NCBI GenBank assembly: GCA_021186555.1
Contig: JAJKFL010000012.1
Span: forward strand, 23,013,711 to 23,077,710
DNA: 64,000 bases
From: Reticulitermes speratus
Taxonomy: Eukaryota; Arthropoda; Insecta; Blattodea; Rhinotermitidae
Direction of reading: 5' to 3'
Shown: positions 42,760 to 55,420 of the stretch, piece after piece
Layout: each line of letters opens with the position of its first letter
Numbering within the stretch: position 1 is the stretch's first letter
Made by a program: the position numbers and the translations under genes
The notes under the pieces: model-generated
Databases searched by the model: none
Told to the model about the DNA's origin: nothing
The model's input: the letters and a program-made list of their open reading frames with translations, nothing else

Positions 42760-43880
42760 ACAGTTCACACTGTCACAGGCGCTTGAAGCTGACTGACCCC
42801 TCTCCCCAGTGAACAATAATCTTCTCTTTCCATCAACTGTAAAACTCTCTCATGTTATCCTCATCAAAATTTTCGGTCAATCACGCTTTTTAGTATACTT
42901 CGTTATTTTCCCTTCGCGTTTAAATTTTATTTAGTATCATGCATATTATTTCTCATTTCTTATTACTTCTGAGCAAATTTATAACCCCCCCCCCCCCAAA
43001 GTGCGTACCATGTGTCATGAATACACCTCATTACTGACTACTTTCACAATAAACCATTTTCTCGTGGAATAATCGCAATTTTACAAATGTATCCATCACC
43101 AACCATCTTTCTCTCAGGACAAACTGCCTTCTTGCCTGCTCCATATGCTGAAACAAAGCACTAAATCAAGATTTAATATACATATACACATAATGTTAAA
43201 ATAAGAATTCGTCATTACAAAGTAGTGAATTTGTAACTGGTGGCTCCAAATGTCTTTCCAACGTGGCTGTTCACTTGAAGTCACCACGGACCTACTGCAC
43301 AGTGCATCAGCTTTCACACATGTTTATACACATTTTTTTCACGGGTAATTTATAAATAATTTACACAACTTCAATACAAGTCACCTCTTTTATTTGTCAC
43401 TGTAAAACATATTATTTGTACACTATTTACATTTTACAATACCTGCATATCTTGCACAACAAATTTACATTCACATTTTATCAACAGTGCATGACACAGC
43501 CACTTGCACTTCATATAACTGGCTTATGTGACTGTGGACATGGGTGTATGTGCGTGCGTGGGTGCGTGTGATTACTTTAGGGAATGCTAAAACAGAATAT
43601 TGGTTTTTGTACACTCACACTTTCTGAAAATTTAAGTAGAAAGAAACAACTGCCAGGGGTCTTTAAGTAATATACAAGGTAAAATGTTAGGATGTAAAGA
43701 CGAATTTTGCTTTAGCTTTAAGACTTTAAAGCCATCCAACGCAGTACACTGTACTATAAATACACCAGTACAGCAAAATACACACTTCCAACCAAGCGCA
43801 CTGACGCACACACACACACACTTAATAATATTCCATTTCCACAGTGCTATTTACAAGAATATCAAAACAATTTTATTTAC
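42760..43880. other. Intergenic stretch without recognised genes
   Basis: Contains a C-run near 42986 and a (CA)n run near 43806. No coding similarity seen on either strand. Confidence 0.5.
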
Positions 43881-43884
43881 ATTT

Positions 43885-44360
43885 AGGCATGTCAGTAGGT
43901 ATAGCGTCAGGGCTACTAGTTGGACAAGCAAACAAGAAAATGGCTAACATATAACAAAGAAAATAGGTGCTTATATTGTTCATACTGCTTGGCCTTTGAG
44001 TCTCCCAACACTTGTAATCCATCACCCTTTGTACGTGGCTTTAGTGACTACAGGCGTATTAGCCAGAGCTTGGTTTTACACGAATCGACAACAACACGTC
44101 AGAAATGTTCAGCAATTTATCAGTGTGGTGAATGATGGCACCTTAGATAATTTTTTTTGCATCTTCACTAATTAAAAAGAAAGAAGTGTTGAAGCAGAGG
44201 AGTTTTGTCATGGGATTACAGACATCATAAAGGTGTTAGGCAAGCAAGCACTTCCTTTTCGAGGTCACAGAAATGAATCGGCCTACACTCTGGATAATGA
44301 GGTTCTGAATCATGGCACTTTTAGCTACAGTGCAGTTGATGGCAAAATACGACCCCATTA
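43885..44360 (+). pseudogene. hAT-type transposase relic with TTF zinc finger (ZMYM-like)
   Basis: Reads KENRCLYCSYCLAFESP then SPFVRGFSDYRRISQSLVLH and HESTTT, the TTF-type zinc-finger block at the start of hAT/ZMYM1-like proteins. After a stop and a frame change, ITDIIKVLGKQALPFRGHRN and SAYTLDNEVLNHGTF follow, the next conserved block. Truncated by the LINE copy starting at 44403. Confidence 0.7.
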
Positions 44361-44402
44361 AGGCAGCTCACGTTTCCGCATTGCGGATCTTCGCCTCTTT
44401 TG

Positions 44403-47400
44403 TCTGTGGATTAGTCAGTTAAAAAAAAAAGTTGTAATAATCTAGGATAGGTTTGTTAAAAATTAGCACTTAAAATGATTTCTGGCAGTCTCTCAGGAAG
44501 TGTGGGGCATGTCGTAGATGGATCACCAATTTGTAATAACAGTAACTCGTTGATTTCACACAAACTGTGCAAACACCAGTCTCAGATTGATAGAGAAGAG
44601 CATGCCATGGGATTGCATGTCTTGTAAATACCAGAAGCATGCAAGATATCAAGAAGGAAGAATCAGGTACCTGGAACAAGAACTGAAGGCAGCAAGGGAG
44701 AACATAATTTTTTTGAAAGCTGGAGGTAACAGCAGTAAAATTAGGGATCAGGACAATTCAGATCATTCACGTCCTTGGAATAAGCCAGAAAATTCTAAGT
44801 CCAGGTCCCGTAGATTCTCTGCAGATCATGCACCTCATGTTCAGTTGAGCAACAGATTGTGTGCTGGACGTGGATCAGCAAAGCACAAGTTTCTTGAAGC
44901 ACATGGAAGACAAAGTAAAACCACTTGCTGGGAAGACAAAAAGTAAGTCGTCATGGGCCGGAAATTGGACCCATGCTCCAAGAATAACTGGGCACTGAAT
45001 ATGAAATCACATACATGTATTTTTAAGCCTAATGCACCTCCTGCTAATGTCGTTGAGGCCCTGGGGAAGCTTGGTAATGACCTTACCAAGCAAGATCTTA
45101 TTACTATGTATTACAGTGGGAAGGCCAGGAAACAGCCTGGATAGAAATTACTATCACTCACTTGAAAACATCAACTTCATTGCAGAGAGGTTGAATAGCA
45201 CAAATGTCAGGATGCATGACAAGACTTGGATGAACAGGAAGGTGAGAAGTGTGACTTAACTCTTGGTCGCGTCCTGCTGGGGTGTGGCAAGTCCCACATT
45301 GGTTTATTGACACTTCTTCATTTCTGAGAGAAGACTTTACGACTCATGGACTGCACCTAAATTCACGAGACAAGAGGAGGCTTCCACTTCTTACTGCTAA
45401 GCATCTAGGTGATGATAACGTGCCGGGTATTAGCAGTATTCCTATTATCTCCAATGCAAGAGCCTCCCCTTTTTTAGCTTAAAAGCAAAAGCTCAAAGGT
45501 GCTTACGATATATGGACTGTAAATAACTAAGAGTTTAAAAACCACGATAGAACTGTATATTCATCGAATTGACTACACAACTTTCATCAAAATATTAGGG
45601 GATTAAGAAGCAAAACTGATAAATTAATAAATTCTTTAGAAATAGATAACATTAATCCTCATGTACTAGATTTTAGTGAGCATCACATGGAGGAACAGGG
45701 TGTGCTACACCTCACATTACCAGGCTATATATTACGATCAAGTTGCTACCGTCAAAATCTACGGAAGGGAGGTGTGTGTATTTTTGTTCGTATAGACCTG
45801 TATTTCAGCAAAATTAATATTTCACATAACTGTCGCGAAAAGGATATGGAAATTTGTGCCATTAAACTGAGACTAAATGATCTAAATTAATTATATCACG
45901 CTTATACACAGTGCCGACAGGAGATTTCAATCAATTTATAAAAAATATCTAGATGATACTTTGAAACATCTCTATACACCAAAAACAGAATTTTTAATTC
46001 GTGGAGACATAAACACATATTATCTCAAGGAAACCAACCGCACAAAACAACTAGCCTCATTATTAACAACATATAATCTGTCGCACACAGTAAATTTTGC
46101 AACAAAATAACTTAAGTACTGACATTGATAATATATTTGTGGATAACAGTCGACTAAATTTATCTTCTATATCTGCCACAATAAATGGCCTGTCAGATAG
46201 CAATGCTCAAATTCTCACAATTATAACTACATATGCAACAATTCCAGTCAGGGTTGACTCGCTATTGTTCATGATTGATGGTGTAGGATGTATGAAGAAG
46301 TGATGAATCAGCTGGCGGAACACATAGAGTTCGGCGCAAGTTGTTCAAAGTATTTAACAGATTACTTAACATGCGACAGTTTATCTTCTTGTAAAAACTG
46401 TCAAGTAGTGGTTAATTATCTTAGTGAAGTACAAGCAGAACTCAGTTCTGCACGTGTGATTATAAAACTTCTGCAAAACCAGATCTTCAAACAACAGACT
46501 TCGGAAACTTCGATTGAACCACAATCTGAGAATGGTAATGGACAAAGACAAGAGGTTAATTATACCCAGAGATGGAACTTGGCAAAGGATACAAGGAAAA
46601 CTAGAAGAACTGGATTACAACAGGATAAACATCCCTTGAAATCACTAATCGCTATGCATTACTTTCTAACTTCAAGGAGCCTGACTCTGGAACGGTAGTT
46701 TATCAGCAAAAGAATGGAAAATATAGAAGAAACAAAGATAACGTAAATAAGACAAGGCACAAAATTTTAATCATCGGAGATAGTCATGCTAGAGGAATGG
46801 CGGCTAAACTTCGACATAACCTAGATGATGACTATAGTGTCCAAGGGCTAGTGAAACCAGGATCAGATCTGACAGCAATTTTAGGTTCAGATACAAAAGA
46901 TGCCAAGGATTTTACCAAAAATGATGTGGTGGTTGTGTGGGGTAGCACAAAATATGTCAGCATAAATGAGTCTGAAAAAGGCCTGACCCAAATTAGGAAC
47001 TTTGTAAGGAAGAATAGTAATACAAATGTCATGGTCATGAATTTACCAAACAGACAGGATCTTGAGGCCACTTCATGTGTAAATCAGGAGGTAAAGGTCT
47101 TTAATAGGAAATTATGTAAACATATGAAGTTTTTTGATTATGCATCCTCAGTTGAAGTGAAGTTTGACAGAGATCATTATAACAGGCATGGTCTTCATCT
47201 GAACATAAAAGGAAAAGAACATTCGGATAAACACTTTGTCAGGGAAGAGATTCTTCTGTGCCCTCTATGGCACTTACACCCTTACTCTGAACTTTGAGCC
47301 CTCGTTCAAACACGTGGAAAGAGACTCGGGAGCAAAAAGAAGCTCTGTCAACTTCTACAGACAGTATCGCTGACTTTGAACCAAGAAGGAAGCGTTAAGC
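44403..47400 (+). mobile_element. Composite LINE copy A: 5' half of LINE X joined to ORF1 of LINE Y
   Basis: LINE X: ORF1 with coiled coil after CMSCKYQKHARYQEGRIRYL (44587-44946), SGNH-type remnant (IFKPNAPPANVVEALGKLGN; FTTHGLHLNSR) to 45480, then endonuclease pieces (QNIRGLRSKTDELINSLE region, LTLPGYILRSSCYRQNLRKG, TDIDNIFVDNSRLNLSS). At about 46288 LINE Y starts: ORF1 with CKNCQVVVNYLSEVQAELSS and, after a break, an SGNH esterase domain, HKILIIGDSHARGMAAKLRH to FDRDHYNRHGLHLNIKGKE (46760-47240). GDSH and the final D..H..G.HLN are the catalytic blocks. Stops and frameshifts make it inactive. Confidence 0.75.
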
Positions 47401-47653
47401 AATTGTGTTCTGTCAGTTGCAAAATAGTGTAAGTGATATTCAGGTGAAATTGTAATGTTAGTGAACTAGAGTCTAATAACTATGCCGTGACACTTCGAGT
47501 AAATTGACAGTAGTGGATCAACGTGTTTATAACTGCTGTGAGTGTTACTTTCGAGTGAACGTGAGTGTTAGTAGATCAGAGTATTAATAATATTATGTAA
47601 AATACTTTTCATCAAACATTGACATATATTTCACATTTCGCTAAGTAATGCCT

Positions 47654-50600
47654 GTCTGTGGATTAGTCAATTAAAAAAAGTTGTAATAATCTAGGATAGG
47701 TTTGTTAAAAATTAACACTTAAAATTATTTCTGGCAGTCTCTCAGGAAGTGTGGGGCATGTCGTAGATGGATCACCAATTTGTAATAACAGTAACTCGTT
47801 GATTTCACACAAACTGTGCAAACACCAGTCTCAGTTTGATAGAGAAGAGCATGCCATGGGATTGCATGTCTTGTAAATACCAGAAGCATGCAAGATATCA
47901 AGAAGGAAGAATCAGGTACCTGGAACAAGAACTGAAGGCAGCAAGGGAGAACATAATTTTTTTGAAAGCTGGAGGTAACAGCAGTAAAATTAGGGATCAG
48001 GACATTTCAGATCATTCACGTCCTTGGAATAAGCCAGAAAATTCTAAGTCCAGGTCCCGTAGATTCTCTGCAGATCATGCACCTCATGTTCAGTTGAGCA
48101 ACAGATTGTGTGCTGGACGTGGATCAGCAAAGCACAAGTTTCTTGAAGCACATGGAAGACAAAGTAAAACCACTTGCTGGGAAGACAAAAAGTAAGTAGT
48201 CATGGGCCGGAAATTGGACCCATGCTCCAAGAATAACTGGGCACTGAATATGAAATCACATACATGTATTTTTAAGCCTAATGCACCTCTTGCTAATGTC
48301 GTTGAGGCCCTAGGGAAGCTTGGTAATGGCCTTACCAAGCGAGATCATATTACTACGTATTACAGCGGGAATATGTGCTATTATTGTAGGGGTTTGGAAC
48401 TAGAGTTCGGAAATGATTTGGAAGTGTTGTGACACTCCTGCCAGTAGAAGCTGCTGCTTCCATTCCAGATGTGGGTATCTTTCTTTGCACACAAGGCTCG
48501 CTTTCTGGAGCACTATGTGTCTGTCTTGGAGTCAAGCTGTCTTGTGTTCTTACAGATATATTTGGATTGTTCTGTGTGCTGGATGGAGGAAGTGGTGATA
48601 AAACTGTGCTGGCAGTACCGAGTCCTGGAATATGGCTTTGGACATGCTCAATTGACTCAGTCTGTAACATAGAGTTTCCTACAACACTGCAGGAATTGCC
48701 ACTTAGTAACACTTAGGAACACTGACTTACGGACTGGAGATAATATGGGACCATCTATCGATTAAACAACTGGAGAGCATAGAGAGCCTAAAGGCCAGAT
48801 ATTTGAAAAGGGCAATGGGCCTCTCTAAATGCACACCATCCCGACTGGTGTATCCTCTAGCACGGGAAACATTCCTGCTGGATGACCTTATGCTGAAACA
48901 TCTACTGCCAAGAACATCGGAGGTGAAGGTGGTACTAAGGAGCAGACAGATGAAGCAAGAAGAAATTTGGCAAGACTTCTATGCTACGGAGGCCATGATA
49001 ACAGACTCATGGAAGAAAGAGAACCAAGAGATACGGCATCTAGTGACCAGACTAGCAGTGCATGGCTTCCACACCAGTGTGTGCATCAACAAAAAGTACC
49101 ACATCCCAGACAGCAACTGTGTATGTGAACTGTGTGGCGGACAATGTGGACGATACCATTTACAAATGTGTCCAAAACGGGTGAGGACATTGTGTGAATA
49201 TGCAAAAGACAAAATGTGAAAATGTGATAATGCTGCAATGCACAATGTGCGCACCTTCCAATATTATTATTACAGCGGGAAGGCCAGGAAACAGCCTGGT
49301 TAGAAATTACTATCACTCACTTGAAAACATCAACTTCATTGCAGAGAGGTCGAATAGCACGAATGTCAGGAGGCATGACAAGGCTTGGATGAACAGGAAG
49401 GTGAGAAGTGTGACTTAACTCTTGGTCGGGTCCTGCTGGGGTGTGGCAAGTCCCACATTGGTCTTATTGACACTTCTTCATTCCTGAGAGAAGACTTTAC
49501 GACTCATGGGCTGCACCTAAATTCATGAGGCAAGAGGAGGCTTTCACTTCTTCCTGCTAAGCGTCTAGGTAATGATAACGTGCCGGGTATTAGCAGTATT
49601 CCTATTATCTCAAATGTAAGAGCTTCCCCTTTTTTAGCTTAAAAGCAAAAGCACAAAGGTGCTTAAGATATATGGACTGTAAATACCTAGAGTTTAAAAA
49701 CCACGATAGAACTGTATATTCATCTAATTCACTACACACCATTCATCAAAATATTAGGGATTAAGAAGCAAAACTGATAATTAATAAATTCTTTAGAAAT
49801 AGATAACATTAATCCTCATGTACTATATTTTAGTGAGCATCACATGGAGGAACAGGGTGTGCTACACCTCACATTACCAGGCTATATATTACGATCAAGT
49901 TTCTACCGTCAAAATCTACGGAAGGGAGGTGTGTGTATTTTGTTTCGTATAGACCTGTATTTCAGCAAAATTAATATTTCACATAACTGTCGCGAAAAGG
50001 ATATGGAAATTTGTGCCATTAAACTGAGACTAAATGATCTAAATTAATTATATCAAGCTTATACACAGTGCCGACAGAAGATTTCAATCAATTTATAAAA
50101 AAAAAATCTAATTGATACTTTGAAACATCTCTATAAACCAAAAACAGAATTTTTAATTCGTGGAGACATAAACACATATTATCTCAAGGAAACCAACCGC
50201 ACAAAACAACTAGCCTCATTATTAACAACATATAATCTGCCGCACACAGTAAATTTTGCAACAAAATAACTTAAGTACTGACATTGATAATATATTTGTG
50301 GATAACAGTCGACTAAATTTATCTTCTATATCTGCCACAATAAATGGCCTGTCAGATAACAATGCTCAAATTCTCACAATTATAACCATATATCCAACAA
50401 TTTCGGTCAGGTTTGACCCGCTATTGTTCAGGATTGATGGTGTAGGATGTATGAAGAAGTGATGAATCAGCTGGCGGAACATATAGAGTTCGGCGCAAGT
50501 TGTTCAAAGTATTTAACAGATTATTTAACATGCGACAGTTTATCTTCTTGTAAAAGCTGTCAAGTAGTGGTTAATTATCTTAGTGAAGTACAAGCAGAAC

Positions 50601-51105
50601 TCAGTTCTGCACGTGTGATTATAAAACTTCTGCAAAACCAGATCTTCAAACAACAGACTTCGGAAACTTCGATTGAACCACAATCTGAGAATGGTAATGG
50701 ACAAAGACAAGAGGTTAATTATACCCAGAGATGGAACTTGGCAAAGGATACAAGGAAAACTAGAAGAACTGGATTACAACAGGATAAACAGTCCCTTGAA
50801 ATCACAAATTGCTATGCATTACTTTCTAACCTCAAAGAGCCTGACTCTGGAATGGTAGTTTATCAGCAAAAGAATGGAAAATATAGAAGAAACAAAGATA
50901 ACGCAATAATCGCAGAGAAAACTACTTCCACCACAGCACGGCTCTACATCAATTTCCTAAGTCATCTCCATCTACGGTCTACATCCCGGTAACTTATTAC
51001 ATCGTACAACATGACAGGTCTTTGATTGTGTAAATCATAAAATCTTATTGCAAAAATTAGAATTTTATGGGATAGTTGGAAAATTTAAAACTTTAATTGA
51101 AATAT
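47654..51105 (+). mobile_element. Composite LINE copy B, tandem to copy A
   Basis: Nearly identical to copy A from the same first base (TCTGTGGATTAGTCA) through the X/Y junction to about 50905, apart from an insertion at about 48372-49270. After 50905 it diverges from A and ends with an RT fragment (DCVNHKILLQKLEFYGIVGK) cut by the transposon at about 51106. Since A and B share the X/Y junction, the composite formed before it was duplicated. Confidence 0.75.
48372..49270 (+). mobile_element. 5'-truncated retroelement tail inserted in copy B
   Basis: TATTACAGCGGGA precedes and follows the segment, a 13-bp target duplication; copy A has the empty site (ATTACAGTGGGAAGGCC). The frame at 48750-49219 reads IESLKARYLKRAMGLSKCTP, SRLVYPLARETFLLDD and a zinc-knuckle-like CVCELCGGQCGRYHLQMC, resembling the C-terminus of a LINE ORF2. 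The first 350 bp show nothing recognisable. Confidence 0.65.
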
Positions 51106-52140
51106 AAAGGGTGTCCCATAAAGAACGCAAGATTTGAATTGCGCGCCGTTGTCGCTCTGTTAGGTTGGCGGCACTGAAAAGTAAACATTTGTCATGTTTG
51201 TGCTGCGATTAGTTGTCGTGGAGCGCTACAAGAAGGAACAACGCCTTGTGATGGTGAAAACGCATTACAAGTTCGGGGAATGTTATGCAGAGACAGTTCG
51301 AAAACTTCGTGGAATTTACGGTCGACAAAATGCGCCTAATCAGTCAACAGTTCAGAGACTGATTAAGAAATTCGAGGAAACAGGAACGATTGTGGACATT
51401 AAATCACCCGGGCGTGCTCGTCGGTCTCTTGAAAACATCGCCGTCGTGAGACAAAGTGTTGATGTGAGTCCGGGGAAATCGATTCGCCGTCGTTCACAAC
51501 AGTTGGCCATTCCGAGAAGCACCATGCAGCGACTTCTCAAAAAAAAGATCTGCATCTCCATGCCTACAAGCTTCAACTGATGCAAGAACTCAAGCCAACA
51601 GACCATATGAAGCGCCGAGAATTTGTCAATTGGATGTTGGGAAACCAAAAAGTGGACGGCGATTTCTCGAAGAAAATCATCTTTAGCGATGAGGCGCACT
51701 TCCAACTGAATGAGCACGTCAACAAACAAAATTGTCGGATTTCGAGCACAGAGAACCCTCGAGTGATTCATGAGAAGCTGTTGCATGCACAACGAGCCAC
51801 TGTTTGGTGCGGATTTTGGGCTGGCGGACTGATTGGGCCGTACTTTTTTGAAGATGAGGCCGGAAATGCAGCAACAGTGAATGGTGAATGTTACCGCAAC
51901 ATGATAACGGAGTTTTTGTGGCCTCAATTGGACGGTATGGATCTGGAAGACATGTGGCTCCAGCAGGACGGCGCAACCTGTCACACTGCGGGCGAAACAA
52001 CTGATTTGTTCCAAGAAAAATTTCCTGCCCGTCTCATCTCACGCAACGGCGACCAGAATTGGCCACCGAGGTCTTGTGATTTGACACCGTGCAACTACTT
52101 TCTTTGGGGGTTGTCACACTTCTGGCATCTAGAATTTTGA
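51106..52140 (+). mobile_element. Tc/mariner (IS630)-type transposon, 3' end missing
   Basis: The left end starts GGGTGTCCCATAAAGAACGC after TA. The transposase lies at 51194-52140 (see separate entry). No matching right inverted repeat is visible after the frame ends, so the element is probably truncated. It inserted into the RT fragment of LINE copy B. Confidence 0.75.
51194..52140 (+). pseudogene. Tc3-like/IS630 transposase, one frameshift and altered C-terminus
   Basis: The N-terminal part has a helix-turn-helix with KLRGIYGRQNAPNQSTVQRL and SPGRARRSLENIAVV. The catalytic part has FSDEAHFQLN (first Asp), WLQQDGATCHTA (second) and RSCDLTPCNYFLWG (third, 36 residues after the second). The frame shifts at the run of eight A at about 51539-51546: one base fewer would join the two halves. 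After FLWG the sequence leaves the family consensus and stops at 52140. Apart from these lesions it is well preserved, suggesting fairly recent activity. Confidence 0.85.
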
Positions 52141-52479
52141 GGTGGCTCTGAGATTTTTGTAAAATTTGTGAACTCCTGGTTTAATACATGCAAAACCTGG
52201 GCAAGAATGGCTGCTATCAGCGTTCCCCTACAAAATACACGTGTGTATTAAACGTCGTTCCCAATTTAAGAAAGGTGGACTTATAATTCAAAATGCAAAA
52301 GGAAACATGTTTGTAAGGAAAGTGGATGTTAGTTGGTAGCTGAGATTACCGATGTGAGTTCTTTCTTGTGTCTTTGCTGTTCGGCTGCGGTTATGGGTAC
52401 CTTTAGATGAAATATAATAGTACACTTCTTCGAATTACTACTTTTGTATAAGTTACGTGATAAATCCAGTGTTGGGCAC

Positions 52480-54186
52480 ATAGCGGAATGGTTGCTGGAG
52501 AGGACTGGGTCCCATGATGCATTGAAGATAGGCAGGCATGCTACTGTGTGAAAATAGGTGCTTGTCGGTGTGGTTGCGTGGGCTCGTGGCAATAATTTCG
52601 ACGGATTTTACCAATTCACCTTCGAAAACTGAGGAGTTATCCACACTGCTGGTGGAAGGAACCTGTGTTAGTGGCAGTATCTTGGTGTCAAGGATGAAGG
52701 ACCAGCATCTTTGTTCCTGCTGTTACAGTGTCAGTGACATCTTGTGAGATTGCCACATAATCTTGGAGGAGAATCTTTTGCAGAGAGAGCAGGACCACTG
52801 GAGAACCATCATGCTGTTGCAAAAGGACGGAGCTGTGTAGCAGGAACATACATTGCCTTGTGTTGAGGAACAGTGCACACCGGCTGAGAATGGGCAACAG
52901 GTTGAGATATCTTGCGTTCTGCTGGTGGCGCTTTTCAATATCCATCTCAACCTCAGAGTCACTGTGCTCAGGCATCCTGAAGATGGGACAAACAAGTGTT
53001 CCCGAAACGTTGGTTGCACACCAAAAATTGACCCCGGGCTACAACCCAAAAACTTTTAAGCAACAGGACGACCACGGCGGAAGCCTTCAATTACATATTC
53101 TTCACCTCTATGGGGAGGATACTCTTCGGCTTTTCAAGATCTTCGACAAACTTCGCATGAAGAAAACGAATCTCCTAACCTCACCCCCTCTCCTTCTACG
53201 ATGCAGATATCACAAAACCATACCTACCTTCCTACGCTTTAGACACCATATCCGATCCCAAGCTGCTAACAGAATTTATAAACGTACCAGCCTTGCCCTG
53301 CTCCGTGAAAGAATTCATTTCAACCGATGAGAGATTGATAACAGCTCCCGAAACCTGCTGAAGATACATCTACAACTGGCCAACGTCCTCTCGGCCTCTG
53401 ATTGGTCTCTCGTAGACCGCATCACTTTCAACAAAACTATTCGCCTAGGCGATGAAATTAGAAACAGACAGTGCAAAAAATTTTAACGTCTTCAAGAGGC
53501 ACAACATCCAACACTCGCTGTTACCAAGGATACAGTGGTTAACCTTAGCAATAAACCAATGGATGATGCACTGCACTCAGCCCTAAGGAAGAGTTCAAAT
53601 TATGCGGTGACTCCAACGGCCATTCCCATTAAGGACATTCTGATTGGAGTTCAAACAGCTGTGAGATCCTTGGCTACTGATACAGCAGAGGAAGTACATC
53701 AAGAAGCAGTGAGAATTATCAAAAATTCCAAGTCACCTAGAGACAATCTAACCAGAACAGAGAGGAAAGCCCTCAAGAGTCTTCGCACGGACGCGGAACT
53801 GACGGTCCTGCCTACAAATAAGGGTAATGCTACGGTGATTCTTAACACAGTGGACTATGAGCAGAAGATCAATGCAATACTAGAGGATTCCACCTACAAG
53901 GAACTCACCAAGGACCCCACTGATTCAGTCGAACGTAAGACCGCTCTCCTACTCAAGAAATCAAAATTAGCTGAGGACATTTGCAAACGGTTACGACCCA
54001 CTGGCACAAGACCTCCTAGACTCTACGGATTACCTGAGATCCATAAAGAAGGAATGCCCCTAAGACCCATCATCAGCAACATTGGAGCTCCTACCTACCA
54101 GCTGTCAAAATATCTGGCCACTCTACTCCGCCCCTTCGTGGGACCATCTATACAACATTTCAAAGCTTATATTAGAGGAGTTTGAC
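52480..54186 (+). mobile_element. Penelope-like retroelement, truncated
   Basis: About 52480-53040 is the terminal-repeat/leader part, holding a hammerhead-like core at 52977-53008 (CTGAAGA, TGGGA/TCCCG hairpin, GAAAC). The reading frame follows (see 53050-54186). A second copy of the leader (52490-52650) lies at 63415-63590 in the same orientation. The RT core and any GIY-YIG endonuclease are missing. Confidence 0.8.
53050..54186 (+). pseudogene. Penelope-like reverse transcriptase, N-terminal part
   Basis: One frame runs through, with stops at 53328-53330 (TGA) and about 53486 (TAA). Diagnostic blocks: SSNYAVTPTAIPIKDILIGV, LRTDAELTVLPTNKGNATVI, YEQKINAILEDSTYKEL, PPRLYGLPEIHKEGMPLRPI and GAPTYQLSKYLATLL. 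LYGLPKIHK..PLRPI is specific to Penelope-like elements. The frame ends just after this block, before the palm (YADD) motif. Confidence 0.88.
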
Positions 54187-54279
54187 ATCATTGAAAAAAA
54201 TCGCTGTGCCATTTGCTGAAGATGCTTCCAGGGTTGCAGGAGAAGTGATATGGCGACACATTTATCATCAGCACCATCT

Positions 54280-54335
54280 TCATCAGGACATGAGTACCAT
54301 CAATATCACCACCACCATCACCACCACCATTAAGA
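54280..54335. repeat. (ACCATC)n-type microsatellite
   Basis: Repeats of CACCACCATCACC interrupted by ATC variants, lying between the Penelope fragment and the Tigger fragment. Confidence 0.8.
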
Positions 54336-54424
54336 GCAGTGCCAGCAATTAGCAGCAATTTCCAGCATGTTTCAGCAATTGTCTGCACAAAAATGACTTA
54401 TTTCAGTTATTCAAATGAACATAC

Positions 54425-54880
54425 TACCGTATATTCTCGAATCTAATCCGCACTCAGTTTTTGGCGATTTCTTAAACCAAAAAAGTTAGTTCGCGGTTCT
54501 AATCCGCACCTTTCCTTCAACCACCCCTTGCCCACGGGGCGACTGATTGAATAATATTGGATGTTACCAATGCGTTAAAATCCGACGCTACGCCTGAGGC
54601 CAATGAGTCATACCGATACCGTGAGGCGGGCCTTTCTCAACAAACGTGCGCAATATCGTCTGAAGCCAGCTCGCGCCTTAGTTGTTGAAACGTGGGAGGT
54701 GCTTGTTCCAATTTGTCGTGTACCGTAGTTATGGAAGAGGGACGCCTGAAATCTAAACGACTCTCATATACGGCAAAGTTCAAACGTGAAGTTATTCGGT
54801 GCGCAGAGGAGAATGGAAACCGCAAAGCCGCTGCAATTTTTGGAATTGATGAAAGCAACGTTCGACTGTGGCCCCTTGGT
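54425..54880 (+). pseudogene. Pogo/Tigger-type transposase, N-terminal fragment
   Basis: Preceded by a terminal-repeat-like CGTATATTCTCGAATCTAAT. The frame reads RLSYTAKFKREVIRCAEENG then RKAAAIFGIDESNVRLW, the first CENP-B-type DNA-binding helix-turn-helix of Tigger/pogo transposases. It breaks off at 54880. Confidence 0.7.
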
Positions 54881-54890
54881 ACATTAGTAA

Positions 54891-55380
54891 CGTGCAAATT
54901 AACGAGGATTTGGGAGTTCCTTTATTTGCCGAACACATCAGAGCCCTAACCGAGAGTTACGACTCAAGGTTAGCTGATGTTGGAAACCACTTAGTTCAAC
55001 AACTCGGCAGATATTTACGCTGACCGAGGGCCGAAACACGTCACCTAGCGCCAAGCTACGGGGACAGGTCCGCAGACATGTCGAGGCCGCCCGCAAAACA
55101 GTGGCCAAGACTCTACCGAATCGTGCCTAGCACTGATTAGCTAGGCGCTTTTCGACTACCCTGAGGGTTTTCCGTGATTTTTCCTCAGTTGCAAGGTGAA
55201 TGCCAGGGTATAATACAAAGTCGGGGCACGGCCCACACTCCCTCCCCCCGGTAACGGCGGTTTCACCCGCGTGCTAGGTTATAGACCCGCGAAAATAATA
55301 GCGAAAACGCCACTCTGGGTTCAAACCCCAGGGAGTCATCCAACCAAAGTATTACCCCCCCCCCCCACTTAAGAAGACTA
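54891..55380 (+). mobile_element. Jockey-like LINE 3' end and adjoining repeat
   Basis: Reads VQINEDLGVPLFAEHIRALT then DSRLADVGNHLVQQLGRYLR, then stop, like the C-terminus of insect Jockey-type ORF2. It is followed by a GC-richer 3' UTR-like stretch (GGTTTTCCGTGATTTTTCCT) and a C-run near 55356. Confidence 0.5.
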
Positions 55381-55420
55381 TACGCTCCTAGAGCTGTACC
55401 CTGTACCATCTGGCGGCAAG

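Noticed and set aside
48353-48712. 119-codon minus-strand frame, Ser/Pro/Thr-rich
   Set aside because: It lies across the edge of a retroelement insertion in copy B, with no recognised domain or splice context.
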